Assembly: GCF_035083965.1 (NCBI RefSeq)
Contig: NC_089723.1
Coordinates: 35,328,193 to 35,392,192 of the forward strand
DNA from: Branchiostoma lanceolatum
Taxonomy: Eukaryota; Chordata; Leptocardii; Amphioxiformes; Branchiostomatidae
Length of the DNA: 64,000 bases
Direction of reading: 5' to 3'
The number at the start of each line of letters is the position of its first letter. Position 1 is the stretch's first letter. A program made the translations under genes and the position numbers. The notes beneath the pieces are model-generated. The model worked only from the letters and a program-made list of their open reading frames with translations, was not told the origin of the DNA and did not search any database. Shown here one piece after another: positions 1 to 13,150 of this stretch.

Positions 1-640
1 ACCGGAATGAAATTGTTCTTGCATTAATTGACTGAAGGAGACTATATAGAGACCCGGATATGTTATTTTCCCTGACAATTTGCGGTCGTTCTTTATTTTC
101 ATCAAATGCTAAACGATATTAGGAAGACACATGACTGTATTCAATTTGGAGTCTTCGAACAAGTACAAGGCATATTTTTCACCATGAAGTATCCATTATG
201 ATATTCAAAAGGGAATGTAATAAATAGATCTTTATGGTTTCTTTGCATAGATTTGCACCTCTTTATGGTCCTTTGTACAATTTATGATATTTCAACTTAC
301 AGTTGTGGTTATCAGGAAAAGAGGAACAAAACACAAAGCAAAACGAGCTGTTCATATTCTTTAAATTTCATGATATGAAGATTTGAGTCGCTCATTTCAT
401 ATCTAGACACTTTTCTTCAATTTACACCAATTTGGAACGTAACAGCGAAAATATAAGCCATTGTACCGATGCTATGATTGGATGTTCACTGATGCAAAGG
501 TATTCCTGTTTTTTCCTGTCAATAAGACTCTTTTTTGCACTATTGACAGGATGTCTATGCCATTTTGGACATTTCGCACCTCCCCACTTTTTATTGGTAT
601 CATTCCTCTGCCAACAATCTTAATCAAAGCTATTCCTGTT
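1..640. other. Intergenic, nothing recognised
   Basis: AT-rich unique-looking sequence. Short open frames near 432-664 have no recognisable motif, no splice context and no codon bias, so I do not call a gene here. Confidence 0.5.
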
Positions 641-644
641 CGCG

Positions 645-975
645 GGGATTTGACCTCGTGGTAGGGAGAACATCGAGTGGTTGAAACTGCCGTGTAGGGT
701 TTTACTGTAAAAGGGGAAGTGTTCGAGGCGATTTTAAATTCGCGGTGAAAACGTCACCGTGGAAACCGCAAAATATTCTTCTTTTACGGTATCGCGGACG
801 AACGGGAGCAAAGCAGCGTCTTTGGTAGTGTTATCAGTACACTGGGTCAGCCAAGACAGCTCTAGCTGGTAACGGCTGACCCACAAGAATACAGACGAAC
901 GTACAACGTAAACATGACGTCAAGAGGTCACCGCGGGAACCGCGAACATAAAATCACCGCGAACATTTCCCCTTT
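645..975. repeat. Dispersed 'CGCGGT' repeat, copy 1
   Basis: The stretch alternates 'TTCGCGG' and 'TCACCGCG' blocks that are partly complementary, for example GCGGTGAAAACGTCACCG. Related copies occur at 19258-19460, 28945-29135 and 56578-56740, all with the order 'ttaagttcgcg ... aatttcgcggtagg ... aaaacgtcaccgcgaaaaccgcgaac'. It is a non-coding interspersed repeat of unknown class. An open frame running from 914 to 1351 starts inside it and is not believed. Confidence 0.6.
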
Positions 976-1560
976 CACATACTGTATCGCGTGGAAGCGG
1001 GGCTTTGATAGTTTTATCACCTCATCTGTAGGACAGCTAATGAGCGACATGCGGTCCTGCAATCAACATCAATCTTGGCTTGGAAGCACGCACTTGTCGT
1101 TTATTGTTGTTACGAGAAACGTTTGTGAGCACGGGCGATCAACTTTAAGTAATCTGCGAGGTAATCAGCGGCAAGAGGCACTTGGTGGTGTGTTTCAAGT
1201 AGAGCAGGCATTATTCTTCACAGTAGAAGTGACGAGATCTTTGTTAGAACTCGGCTCTACCGAAAATGTCCGTAATGTTCGTGGCATCAACAACAGTTGG
1301 AGGTCATCAGGGGTGATATTGAGTACACAGGGTACTTCTTTGAAACAATAGACAACTTCCTTTTCACTATAAATCGAAACAAGTCGCGGCCACGTACCAA
1401 ATATCATCACAAATCCATCCAGAGGTTCTTGCTTAGAAAACACAAAACACATTTGACAAAAGGGCCCTGCAGTTCCAGGACAAGCTGCTAGGGGATCCAA
1501 CTTCAACCTGCTATCTTGCACCCAAAAAATCTAAACCATAACATGCCCAGGAAAAAAAAT

Positions 1561-1830
<270 letters not shown>

Positions 1831-2439
1831 TTCGTCGTTAATTCACATGACTGCTACTTCATAATGATGAATTTTGGCTGCTCCATATATAATCAACGAC
1901 ACGTGAGCAACCATTTGCTATTATGGATAGACTCCGTTGGCTTAAAACCATGTCCTCAGGCAATGTTAAAACGCTGTTTAAAACAATTCATTCTTGTCAA
2001 ACAGAACTTCGATTTCTTAGTTGTTACTCTCTGTGGAATAAGCAGCGGGAAAATAGGATTTGGTCTAAGATGATTAACACGTAGGTTTGGTGGGTGTCTT
2101 TGCCTTCAAGGACTACCCTTTAGTTTAAGACATGTACATTGTCTCTGTGTTGTAAAGAAGGGGAAGCATAAAGAGCAGTGTTTTACTTTTCTGTTCTTCT
2201 AGTGGACTACGCACGGTATGAAGTAGTAATTCCCTGTTAGGTGACGTCAAGAGCTAGCTAAGCCATATCTAAGCCTTATGACACGTATTTCTCAGTATCT
2301 CCACCAGCTTATATTTTTCTGTATTGAAAAAATAAATCCATTGATTTATCTGATCGATCATGTGAGGCTTTTATTTGCAAGATTTACATGCATATTCCTT
2401 CCATCAGCTAACCCAGAACAGAGGGGCTGTGTCAAAACT

Positions 2440-2700
2440 GTTAAGCCTCTGTCAACCATGCCAACCATGGCCTCCCAACCTTTTCCAGACCATGGTCGTG
2501 AGTTATGCCCCTGTCACACATGACCGACCATGGCCTCCCGACCACTGCCATCCTTACCCAGACCATGGTTGTGAGTAGCTTGGGGGCAAGGCTGGCTGTG
2601 GTTAGCAGATGGTCTGCGAGATTGGCTACTGGTCGGCTGCGCCAGCCAAATGTTTCAAAATGTTTAAAACATTCGGGAGTGTACAAGAGATCTTGAATGG
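2440..2700. repeat. CCATGG-rich dispersed repeat
   Basis: Repeated blocks of 'ccaaccatggcctcccaacc' type and 'cagaccatggt' followed by 'ctgtcacacatg'. Similar wording ('ctcccaaccatggtctgg ... gccatgg ... gtgggacagggg') recurs near 48440-48530 and 53780-53880, and less clearly at 46800-46910. This looks like another non-coding repeat family. No coding content is supported. Confidence 0.45.
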
Positions 2701-2999
2701 ATTGTGAAACGGTTGGAGACTGGTTGAGAGTAAGTCAGCAGTGGTTGTGGAGTTGTTGGCAGTCAAATATGAGTCCTAATCCTCCTAACTCATTCCAAAC
2801 CAAGGCGACTGCTACATATATACCAGAGCGTGTGCCGATCACGTCACACAACCGACAACCACAAACAAAGACGAACCGTACAAGCCGTATTAAAGTTAAC
2901 TTTGACCCCAATCTTATATCTCCGTCCTGAATGTGTGACGGGGGCTTTACTGTTAGGATGTAATACATCGTTTGACATTCAAACATGTCTTGGATCAAG

Positions 3000-4814
3000 A
3001 AACAGAATTGACTTTGCAATCATACCCGACTTTCATTAAAAGGGGGTAGTGCCTCTCGCATTAAATCTACGGTAAAAGTCGTAGCTGATGTACCGTCGTC
3101 TTTGCCTTAAGCAACCTTGCGTCTCGTATAACTTTGACAATGCACTCCGAGAAATTTAACAACCAGGTGCTTGCTCGCTGGCAATCACGGCGTCGATGGA
3201 ACATAAGGTTTTCTCCACATCGCAACATATCAATAGAACGAATGTTGTTTCGGCCACCTTGGTATCCGTGCGATTAGCGTTTGGAAGTCACTGTTGGATG
3301 TGATTCAAGTTTTTGGTGCTTAAGTTACAATATGATCACCGTAGAGATACAGTATACCATTAGTAGACACATCTTCTTCCGTGTCATCTAACTCTTTCTG
3401 TCGCTTTGTACCGTATAGGCTGTAATCTATATGTTTGCTTTCGCGTTGGGAATGGTTGTTCTTTGTGCTTAGAATGTGTGACGTATTGGATATGACAACG
3501 CTATAAATGCCTCTGGCTATTTACCTGAAATCGCATTACGCATTGCTGGATGATTTGATGTCGTTTGCCCGGAGGTGTTATGGCGTAACTCCGTGGTGAG
3601 TCCAAAAGTCCTTTGGTACAACACATTTGCATCAAGGCGATACCGGCCCAAGCCAAGACTCACGCCTCACAAAATAAGCAATATCGTGTCGAACGCACTT
3701 AATTTTCCAAACATATTTTCCAATTGTTCCTCACTTGACAGCTTCAATGCACGACTGATTGAATTTGCGGCTCTCCCGAGTCCCTAACGCACACATTTGC
3801 GGAAAATGCCAGTCTACATCGATATTTTCAGGGAATTTAATTGTTGCGCGCCCGGCGCAGCTGCGTCCCACTCGGACCCGTGCCGGATTATGCATGCAAA
3901 ATGTTATTAGATCGAAGGTAATCTTTGTATCATATTCGGCTGGTACCGCTGGACATCATTGTTTCCGATACCAGGTAATGAAGTAAGGCCGAAAAGGTCT
4001 GGCCTCTGTTATTTTCCGAGTAATTACCGACTAGCGCTAAGTCTTGCACTTTGGAAATGACGTAACATCAACAACAGTTACTGTAAACACTAATGTGATA
4101 ACGATATCAAATTTTGAAATTGCTGTCAAAGATTTATATATTACGAAACAGGAAATTTGAGGGGCGCGTCAAAAGACTGTTGTGAGAATTTTGCTTAGAT
4201 TTTTGTTCTAAAGCTGAATCCACTAAAGCTGGTAATGATGATAATCATGTAATAATATTAAGAAACATTTTGTTAAGTGGGGCAAATTACAGGACAAGAC
4301 ATCTATTTGATAACCATTTGGTTGGTTTACAAACTGTCTACGGCTTGATTTGGTTGTTTTGTTTGCCCATGTCTCTTACTTTATTGTTGTTGAAAACTAA
4401 ATAAAGAATTGGAAAAAGATACGTATGTGACCCATTGTATATAGTACTAAACTCTTATGATAGGCATCACATCACATGTCCACATGTGTATTTGTCATCG
4501 CTAAACTTCTTCAATTGCCAAAATAGGGGGTATGAATTTGATAGAATACAAAAAGTCCAATATTATGATATTTTAGTGTTATACACTTCAGTTTTGCCGA
4601 TTGCTTTTATTCTACAATGCCAGTATGCGATAATTATACGCTATTAGGAAACTTCCGCTCGAAATAGTATCATATTTTTACAGTTGTTGCATTCCCTAAT
4701 GTTTTAAACTCATCGATCGTATAAATAAGAGTGATTTCAGGCAATTATTTCATAAAAGAAATTATACATTTGGGACACCTGGCCGTCCAACCACCTGGCG
4801 TAGCCAACCAACTC
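3000..4814. other. Intergenic, nothing recognised
   Basis: Mostly unique AT-rich sequence with no exon-like frame, no recognisable repeat end and no RNA gene signature on either strand. Confidence 0.45.
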
Positions 4815-5810
4815 AAAACTGACGAAGACCGCACAGAAAGGGAATCGTTTACGTCGGGTTAGATATAAAAAAACAACTCCCCCTTCCTAAATGCGTTCAA
4901 AGACTTGATGATAGTTGGAAAATCCGTGGTGTACTATGACACTGTACAAGGCAATCGGTATAGCTTCCTCTGTAAGTTACTGTCAACGACTGTGGCTGTA
5001 TCACAAAATACGGCCCAACTTTTTCTCACCCACAGCATTTTAACGTCAACTCAAAAACATACCACATCAAAACAGACCGTCCAACTTTACACAGTTAAGA
5101 CCCTCTTGTCTGGAGCACACACCCCCAGTCACCAACCATTTCCCCTCAGTCCCTTAAGTGGTTGTTGGGACCAGGTTTTACTAGCAAAACTGTCATCCAT
5201 TTTACGTCGATGAAGGTTAGACATCCAGGTAATAAGATAAGCAAAATAACAGTTACTCAAGCAACTGGGTATGATTTTGGAAACGGTCAGACGTTTCTTG
5301 ACTTCGTCTAATTTGTTTCCCTATTGGACTATCTCAAATTGTCCTCTCTTTATTTGCATATCAATCCATAGTTCGTGGTTTGGTTGATACCTGGTGTTCG
5401 ACAAATCTTGCTCAGAGTCACTGACGAAAAGTAGTGGATGCTACTTAAAACGTTTGACCGTTTCCAAAATCATATCCAGTTGCCTGAGTAACTGTTATCT
5501 GGTGCAATCCCTGTTTTCTCACTACTGCTATTTGTCGCAGTGGGTTGGGATGTGGTGACAACCTAAGATAGGTCCTAGGGTACGTTAAAATACTGTGGGT
5601 GAGAAAAAGTTAAGCAGTATTTTGTGATACAGCCACATTCATTGTCAGTAATTTACAGAGGAAGCTATCCTGATTGCCTTGTACAGAGTCATAGTACACC
5701 ACGGATGCCCCACTATCATCAAGTCTTTGAACGCATTTAGGAAGGGGGAGGTTCTTTGATATCTAACCCGACGTAAACGATTCCCTTTCTGTGCGGTCTT
5801 TGTCAGTTTT
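4815..5810. mobile_element. Large foldback element, about 1.0 kb
   Basis: Two long inverted arms: roughly 4815-5055 is the reverse complement of roughly 5580-5810. Matching landmarks include 'accgcacagaaagggaatcg' on the left and 'cgattccctttctgtgcggt' on the right. The arms are about 240 bp and differ at scattered positions and small indels, so the element is not brand new. There is no transposase frame, which fits a non-autonomous foldback/MITE-type DNA element. The loop holds a second, smaller foldback (5249-5500). Confidence 0.8.
5249..5500. mobile_element. Nested foldback, 'AGTTACTCAAGCAACTGG' family
   Basis: The left arm begins cagttactcaagcaactgg and continues through 'gattttggaaacggtcagacg'; the right arm mirrors it and ends with 'ccagttgcctgagtaactg'. 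The flank 'gaaggttagacatccaggta' (5212-5232) matches the outer sequence of the copies at 32338-32895 and 45337-45505. It lies in the loop of the 4815-5810 foldback, so it inserted after that element, or the two moved as a composite. Confidence 0.75.
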
Positions 5811-6404
5811 CAGCGCCGGGAAACTCGCTTTCAATTTCATGGGTGGCGGCTCCTTGTCTCTCTCCGCCGGCTCCCTCCCCCAGCTAACCTTGAGTTAACA
5901 TTCAAAGCAAATGGCTCTCCTATTACCTCGTTGAGACATGTCTTATTACACCCGTTTTCCTGTTAAACGATTCCGTCCCGCGGGTATAGTACGCTCTTCA
6001 TCTTTCTCAACCAGCGAGCGTGGTCTGCTACAATTTCATGTATGCCGCGGATGTCAATTTTCCGGTAATGAAGGAATCGGAGAAGGTCACTATATATATT
6101 TTTTTTAAACCTACGTTTTGTAGGAAGATGGCGTTTGCATTCCGCGAACACAGTATGGAGTAAAACTCATCAACAGTCTTTGACCTTGTTCTGTTATTAG
6201 ACCTATGTTATGTTTGCCCTGACATTTAAACTAATCAAAATGCTCATGATCATTTGATATATTGGTACAGAACATAATGTAAACGTTTTTGTTCCAATTT
6301 TTAGAAAATGAATTTTGAATTATTATAAAATCGTATTTCTTAGGGTACGGTGTCACCAAGCTTTTCATTACTAGTAGCGGAGTCTACCATATATACTAGG
6401 ATGT
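5811..6404. other. Intergenic, nothing recognised
   Basis: No exon-like frame or clear repeat. The first 100 bp are GC-rich and the rest is AT-rich. Confidence 0.4.
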
Positions 6405-7095
6405 TTGTGAATTCCCTCTGTACGTAGATTTACCGAAATTAAGCAGATTTGCGGGTTAGTTTTCCAGTAAATTTGAACACATAACATGATAATGATAAAT
6501 GCTATTCTCCAAACGCAAAATTTGGCAGTTTTGCGGGTTTTTCTTTTCCAGCATATTTGACCCAATTTTGCTTTTCCCCATCGCCTTTATAAACACATAA
6601 TATGATAATGATACATATTATTCTCTAAACGCTTTAGTAATTATCTACCCAGATTTACCGAAATTTGGCAGTTTTGAATGGTTAGTTTTCCAGTAAATTG
6701 GACCCATTTTGATTTTTCCCTCACCTTGATAATAATAATGATAAGTTTATTGCAAATTCCTTCCCGAAGGCTAATTGCAAACAACATACATAAAATAACA
6801 GGGTAAAAATAGGTATAAAAGAAGCTAGACTAAACTATACAAGCGTAATTGTCTATAACTAGTGACTATTGAAGGGTTTGACTTAATAAACACATAATAT
6901 GATAATGATAATTACCATTCTCTAAACGTTTTAGGAATCATTTACCCAGATTTACCGAAATTTGGCAGTCTTGTGGTATCAGTTTTCCAGCAAATTTGAC
7001 CAATTTTGATTTTTACCTCACCTTTACAAAAATCACAGAATATGATGATAATAAACTACCTCCTCTAAACGTTTTAGGAACAATTCTACTTCACT
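6405..7095. repeat. Tandem array of ~150-bp units with an insertion
   Basis: Four degenerate copies of a unit containing 'cagatttaccgaaatttggc', 'tagttttccagtaaattgg', 'cataatatgataatgata' and 'ctctaaacgttttaggaa'. The array is interrupted at about 6725-6885 by a segment beginning 'aataatgataagtttattgc', which resembles LINE/SINE tails seen near 16620-16690 and 37040-37090. Nothing in it is coding. Confidence 0.7.
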
Positions 7096-9023
7096 CCAAC
7101 ATTTCCCCCCTCTCACCCTCTCTCCCACCCTGTTCGCGCCCGCCGTCCTGAATCCTCTGACCTCTTTATCCCACCCCACTACCCGCCTGTCACTTCCACC
7201 ATTGACAGACCCGATAACCGCCCGGTAATAAAATTCATCTCAGATTTTTCCAATCCTCCCCGCAAAAGCTGCGAATCGATTCTTGTTAATTACATCCAAT
7301 GTGACTCCTCTCCTCTTCGACACCGACCCATTGATTTTCGAGCAACCCCGCTTTACATTTGAAAGGCTCGACCCGTGGGAGATTGATCTCCTGCGTTTGG
7401 AGGGACCTAAACCAATAAGTCAGCAATAGCAAGCTAAGCCGCCGAGGATACTGCCAACAAATTAAAATCCCGGGAGTTGGCGAGCCCGCTTGTCGTCCGA
7501 CGTAAAACCGTCATTACCCGCGAGATGGGAGCCGGTTAGCGGAGCCATGCATCACAACATCACATCATATCACGCCCGTGCACGCCGAGAGAGAAAAAAT
7601 AATAAATAATACTCTGGTGTTGTAATTTTATTACAGATATATGGCTTTGTACACAATACATTATAAGGTCGAGCGCGTGGCGTTCACCTTTCACTTAGAC
7701 CAGTTCTTCACATAAGGGCGCACTTCTTTCCACAATAACACAAGTTATGGCCGCCTAAACCTCGTATAAAGCACGGACATGAGTAGGGATAGATATGAAC
7801 AGTCCTACAGGGTCTCTAACGTAAGTACACATCCCCACGGGGGACAATAGGTGCAAGATTTTAACCAAATTGGCGCACAGATGGCGCTAATGAATATGAA
7901 ATAGTTCAACGCCTGGGGCCGTGTAACGAAAAAATATCTATAATCAGAAAAGTTCTCTCTGAGGATATATTTGCATAAGTCGGCCTAATACCGCTGTATA
8001 AGGTTGTCAATAATTTAGCGAACACACAGTTGATCAGTTCTGAAAGGTGGGAACGCACGGTACATATTGATTACGATCTTGTGGAAATCATGTCGTCATA
8101 TGTAATTGTTGGTTGGCGCGGTGGCACCCTTTAGTAATTGCTTATAAACCCTCACTTGACGCGTGGACCACAATAACACTTAACAAACCGCTCATTTCAT
8201 CAAAACAGCCCCAAAATGCGCAAATTTACAGGTCATATTTGGGAAAGTAAGCGGTGTAGATTTCCTGACGAGAAATTTGGAGAAATAGACAGGAATTGTC
8301 AATAAATACAAATTGTCGGTGAGAAAGCCACGCAATGTAAGGAATGGAATTCTCATAAAAACATCGTTTTTACAACGTAAACGTTTTTAAAACTTTGTCC
8401 TTTGGGGTGTGCCAACACTACAACACAGCGCAACCGTTGCGTGATATCTCTCGTATAATTTGAGCAGGAAAACCTCCAGTAAGTCTGGTAGTAAAATTGG
8501 AATCAAGTTTCGGCCAGCGTTTCCAGGGTATGATGTAGAGGTGTGATTTCCTAGACCTGGCAAAGTAATCAAAAATAATCCAGCCTATTTCCTCACCCGT
8601 CACTCCAGACCAGAAAATCAATGGCGGGAGGCATCTTTTTGTCTCCAACGATTCGTCATCCTGACACAAAACGTAAGAGTCGACATTTTTACTTCCGATA
8701 GTCAATATCTTAAATTGCTATAAAGACTTGGACTCTGAGTCTATCCTAAGTTGTAACACATCACTTTTAACGGCTCTATAAAGAATTCAGGGGGCGCCCA
8801 CAAACGCTGAGGAGGGACTACATAGCATATGCACCGCACACACGCACACCAAGCACGGAAAATATATAGAACATTGACCTAGGAAAATAAATCTAGGCAG
8901 CTACAAGGTGTTAAAGTCTTGATGAATTATGCAGTCAGTGTGGAAATTATCTGCTACCTCCACCGTTGTCATGCATCCTGACTGGCATCGGATCGCTGAC
9001 GGGTACCTCGGCGGGGACCGCTG
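7096..9023 (-). other. 3' flank / possible 3' UTR of the bHLH gene
   Basis: Low-repeat sequence directly downstream of the minus-strand bHLH stop codon. A minus-strand AATAAA hexamer at 7626-7631, followed by a T-rich stretch, could end a long 3' UTR of about 1.4 kb, but this is only a candidate. A 95-residue minus-strand open frame at 8418-8705 has no recognisable domain and I do not call it a gene. Confidence 0.35.
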
Positions 9024-9710
9024 CTACTTGTCGCCGCACTCCTTGCAGAGGGCGGCCGGTGACGGACGCTGGACCTGGTAGGACATCGAGCTCGGCGGCG
9101 GGTACAACATGCACTTAGTGTCCGGGGTGGGGAGGTTGGCGGCCGACGGGTACGGCGTGGTCGGGGTGAAAGCTCCGTCGTAACAGGACATGGCAGCTTG
9201 GAGGTTGTGGTTCAGATATGCGACAAGTCTCCTCATTTCCTCCAAGGCGTTAGCCTGCATTAAGATGTAGTTCTTGGCCAGTAGAAGGGTCGCGATTTTG
9301 GAGAGCTTTCGGACGGAGGGACTGTGCGCGTAGGGTATGACGGAGCGCAGCTCGTCTAAAGCATCGTTCAAGTCGTGCATCCTTCGTCGCTCGCGGGCGT
9401 TTATACCGAGTCTGACGGGTACCTTCCGAGACTTCTTCTGTTTCCCGTCGGTGGGAGCTTGGTCTACCCCCGAGGCAGAACTGTCGTGTTCTTCCTGGTC
9501 TTCCGGATAACTGTCTGACAACCTTCCACCGCTCGGTGAGAGGCAAGCTTCTTCCTCCCGATCGCGACTGCCGCCGCCCTCGGCGCCAGGTGTCAAATCG
9601 CCCGCAAAGTCGCTCGGTCGACCCGTTGGATGCAGACGTTCTAGCTGGCCGTGCTCGATGCTCCTGAAGGCTGCCTCCTCGCTGAAAAGACCGTCCCCTC
9701 CTGCGTCCAT
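9024..9710 (-). CDS. bHLH transcription factor, BHLHE22/BHLHE23 (Beta3) type
   Basis: A nuclear DNA-binding transcriptional regulator of 228 residues. The bHLH domain is at about residues 100-157, with the basic region [20 protein letters not shown] and helix 2 including [20 protein letters not shown]. These residues match the BHLHE22/BHLHE23 group, sister to the Olig factors, rather than neurogenins or Hand. Family members bind E-boxes as dimers, usually act as repressors, and specify neurons in chordates. The N-terminal part is acidic and Gly/Ser-rich with a basic run (KQKKSRK, 90-96); the C-terminal part is Pro/Thr/Tyr-rich. The ATG at 9710 is chosen because the codon six residues upstream in the same frame is TTG. 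There is no intron, as in the vertebrate genes. Family assignment is firm; which vertebrate paralogue it matches cannot be decided, since a cephalochordate may carry the single pre-duplication gene. Confidence 0.95.
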   Translation of the reverse strand: MDAGGDGLFSEEAAFRSIEHGQLERLHPTGRPSDFAGDLTPGAEGGGSRDREEEACLSPSGGRLSDSYPEDQEEHDSSASGVDQAPTDGKQKKSRKVPVRLGINARERRRMHDLNDALDELRSVIPYAHSPSVRKLSKIATLLLAKNYILMQANALEEMRRLVAYLNHNLQAAMSCYDGAFTPTTPYPSAANLPTPDTKCMLYPPPSSMSYQVQRPSPAALCKECGDK

Positions 9711-12700
9711 CGCTGTGTACAACGCCAATAAAACGGGCCCTTAGTCAAGATTAGCGGCTGCACGGTCCGACTTCGCCGGGCCTGTTTTCAATAAAACATG
9801 TCAGAACCGGGTTTCATCCGCCTTAAATATGCCGCACATATCTGTGGGCTATCAGAAATACGGTTACATTGTCTGATACCGCGCCGGGATTTGCGCCTGT
9901 CAGTTTCCCGCTATGTCAGCCAATCGTACCTCCCAATTAATTACCTCGGTGACAGACGGATAAATTTCACTTATCCCATTGGCCAGTGCGAAGCCACCCG
10001 CCAGACCTACGCATTTGCAAGCACCCCCATAAACAGCTGAGATTATACACACACTAGCATACAATGGAAGAGAGGAGCCATCAACTAAATGCAAAGATAG
10101 CATATGGCGAATCCAATATAATTCCATATCATTACGCACACCTTCATCCGCCGGTGAGAATTTATTGCCCCTGTAGTGGGCTTGAGATTACGCCTCAATT
10201 TGCTTTCATTCCGCGCGAAAGTTTGATCGCTTCCGCGCCTATTAGCGACGCTTATTGACATTAAGGGCTGAATCCGTCTCCATAGAGTAATACATGTGAC
10301 GTACAGACATCCATGGAGGACCGGAGAACGCACCGACAAAGTCTCTCCGTCCCCCCCGCACCCTGTCTAACCTTCCACTCATAACCAGGATTAAAGAGAA
10401 CAAGTAGTCGATGTAATAACGCTATTTTCCTTTGCCCCCTAGAAGATCTCCATTACCGGCGACGCGTTGGTTTTCATGCCTTTTAACTTTGCCGAGTCTC
10501 CGAGAGGTGCTCTTCGTCTCATCGACTTTTCTGACCTTTGGTAGGGCCCGGTTCAGAAGAGACGCCATTAAATTTGCAGCCAAGCTGTATCCGGCGGTGC
10601 CACGCGGCCGGCCCAATCAAAGACGTGCTATCACACCTCCGCAACCTATAGGGCCGAGTATAGATTTTTTCATCACGCGGCCGAAGCTTTAGGTAATTTG
10701 GAGGAATCTCCAATATTGTACAGGATATCCCCCGGATGCCGGGAGACTGGAATCAGGAACGGCTCGATAAATAATTGCAACATGTAATGAAGTGCTATCG
10801 GAAATTTGTACACCGGCGCGTGAGAGCATTTAGTAAACGCTAGGCTGCTCTCCCGACGCCCGTCTCTTCCTCCTTTGTGCAGGGAGACGATGGAAACGAT
10901 TCCCGCGGAAGGTATAACGAGGGCCCGCCGGTCTTGTCTGCCCCCTTTTTAGTTGCTCATTCCACGTGCATCGTTTACGGACTGATGGACAATCATGTGG
11001 GCAGACACTATCTGATAAAGGGCAAATCGGAAAATAGGATAGGAATCAACCACGGCCCGGCTATTAACGGGGATCTCCGCGTTGTTAAGTGTACAAAAAA
11101 CGGTCAATTTAGGTCTATTACGGGCGCTAGGCGTAATAGAGGGCATTCGTTTTCCCGTTGACGGACTCATATGTTCTCCTCAATTTAGGCGACGCCTTTG
11201 AAAGGCGCCCGCTGCGCGTAGGGACCCACCGAATACACAAGGCAGATGGGCCGGTGTGAAAAAGCTTTTCAGGACTGATACTAATATTTCTCTTCTGCAT
11301 TCACACCGGTAATCAAAGCGGCATAAAGTGCGCATACGTAAGTGATTAAGAGAACAAAGGCGGGCGAGGGTTATTGAATGTTACACGAGCGCGCAGCGCC
11401 GTGGAGGGATTCTATCGGCCGGAGCGAATGGATCCGACTCTTCTCCTCCCCGTTAAAAAAAGAAGCAATACGGGGCCGGGGCGATATCGAGTCGTCGCCG
11501 GACGCAACCGCAAGGTATGTCGGCGCGCACCGAATAACGGATCAGATCCGACAAATGCGATTTATTCCGCCCTATGATCTAATATGGCCAGATAAGGAGT
11601 CAGTGGTATTCAGCGGCGGGGGCTACACCAGCGGCTGCCGGCCCGAGATACGGAACGTTCGGCTCACTGAGCAGATTTAAGCAAAAAACCCATGCATGAA
11701 ATTATCAATTTCAATGCCGGCGACAATAACTCAATACCTCAACTGTCGGATAAGTTTTTCTTGCTCGGCTCTATTATATTGTTACTGATACGGTTATAGA
11801 TCACGTGTAAAGGCTTCTTCTTTTTTTCTATCAACTGTACGTACATCAAGGTACGAATTGCGACTGTTGTCGTAATCTAACCTCAATTACGACATAATGT
11901 AGTCAACGTTAGCACTACGCCACGGGGCAGAACAGAATTTGGTGCCGGGAAGAGACTTTATAAATGCAGCGTTGGGATTACGTTCCACGCAGGACGCTCG
12001 GAGGAAGTAGAATATGCGAGGAGGGCAAGGGCGTGCGCTCGTGCCTGGTAGAAGCCAAGTGAAGTTCCCGGCGTCCCGGTGGAGGCTGTGGAAAGAGAGA
12101 CTTGGCGAAATGCACTTGCCGAGAGCCCATGAAAAACGCATTAGGCATGGCTGGAAACCGTGCAAATAATTCACTACAGCACTCCGGGGAGCAAGCCCTC
12201 TCCCGTCAAAGTTATTTTAGACGATGTTCAGCTCCCGTCTTCATATACATGATATACAGGACGGTTGTCGCTCTGGTCTCGACGTTCTTTTAGTATGGCA
12301 CTGTTGCTACGGCAGCTGGTATCCTCGACGTATGACAAACAAAGCAAAAACGTTGCTTTTTACACGTATTTTGTATTCTATTTTGCGCCTTTGTGGCCCG
12401 ACGGTTGTAGTACTTCCCTAAGCCCCTTTGTTTGACGGCATACAGACTCAAGGACAGAATGCCAGCTTTTGTGTGAACAGAACATAGAGCATTTGCCCCT
12501 GCAAAGTGGCCGCTTCAACCCTCTCCAAACATCGAGTCAAAGACACCACGTTGTTTACTTACAGCATATGTTACCCTCTTGACAGAGTTATTTCGTGGAA
12601 AGAAAAAGTAAGTTCGGATCGATTCTGGTGCAGTTTTCTTTCTTACTTTGGTCAGAAAGTTGTTTGTGGGAAGCAGTGTAAAAATCTGTGTATGAACATA

Positions 12701-13150
12701 TGTGCCAGTATTCATTGAAGTGTTCGCGTGAAATCGCGCATTTGGGCAGAACCGTCGCGAGAGAGACCCCCTCCCCGCTCCGGGACTTTAGGGCTGGAGC
12801 CCCCTTTTGGCAGGGAAGACAGCGAAAAGGTTCGGTACAGCTGGACGGGCGAGTCCGCCACAATGGACGGAAAATTCCACTCGGTCACGCGCTTTCGGGC
12901 GGTGTCTTTTACCTCGGGAGCGGGTCTGTATGAGGTACGGTTTGGAGAAGTCCTCACGCTGAGAGTTATTCAGACCGTGTAATGGAATAGATCTTAATTA
13001 ACTCGCGGCGGTAAAGAAGGCGTGGAAATGTGCGGCGAGGGACCGGACCCGCGGTCACCTCGTGTGCGGGAGGGTCAGCACTTCCCTCCGCCGGAGAGAT
13101 GTCATTTCGCCGTGAATGTCACTTTGAGGTGACCCACCAAGGGCACGGCG
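9711..13150. promoter_or_regulatory. 5' flank of the bHLH gene, GC-richer and low-repeat
   Basis: About 3.4 kb upstream of the bHLH start with no foldback, satellite or SINE, and more CpG than the surrounding DNA. Homeodomain-like cores are present, for example 'caattaattacc' near 9935. I could not identify a TATA box or transcription start with confidence. Many short open frames here reflect GC content and look like chance. Proximal promoter and enhancers probably lie in it; that is inference from position and composition. Confidence 0.35.

Noticed and set aside
914..1351. 145-codon plus-strand frame
   Set aside because: It starts inside a dispersed repeat and has no recognisable domain or splice context.
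8387..8705. Minus-strand frames of 61 and 95 codons downstream of the bHLH gene
   Set aside because: No motif; more likely 3' UTR or intergenic sequence.
9250..9546. 98-codon frame overlapping the bHLH gene
   Set aside because: Shadow of the bHLH coding sequence in another frame.
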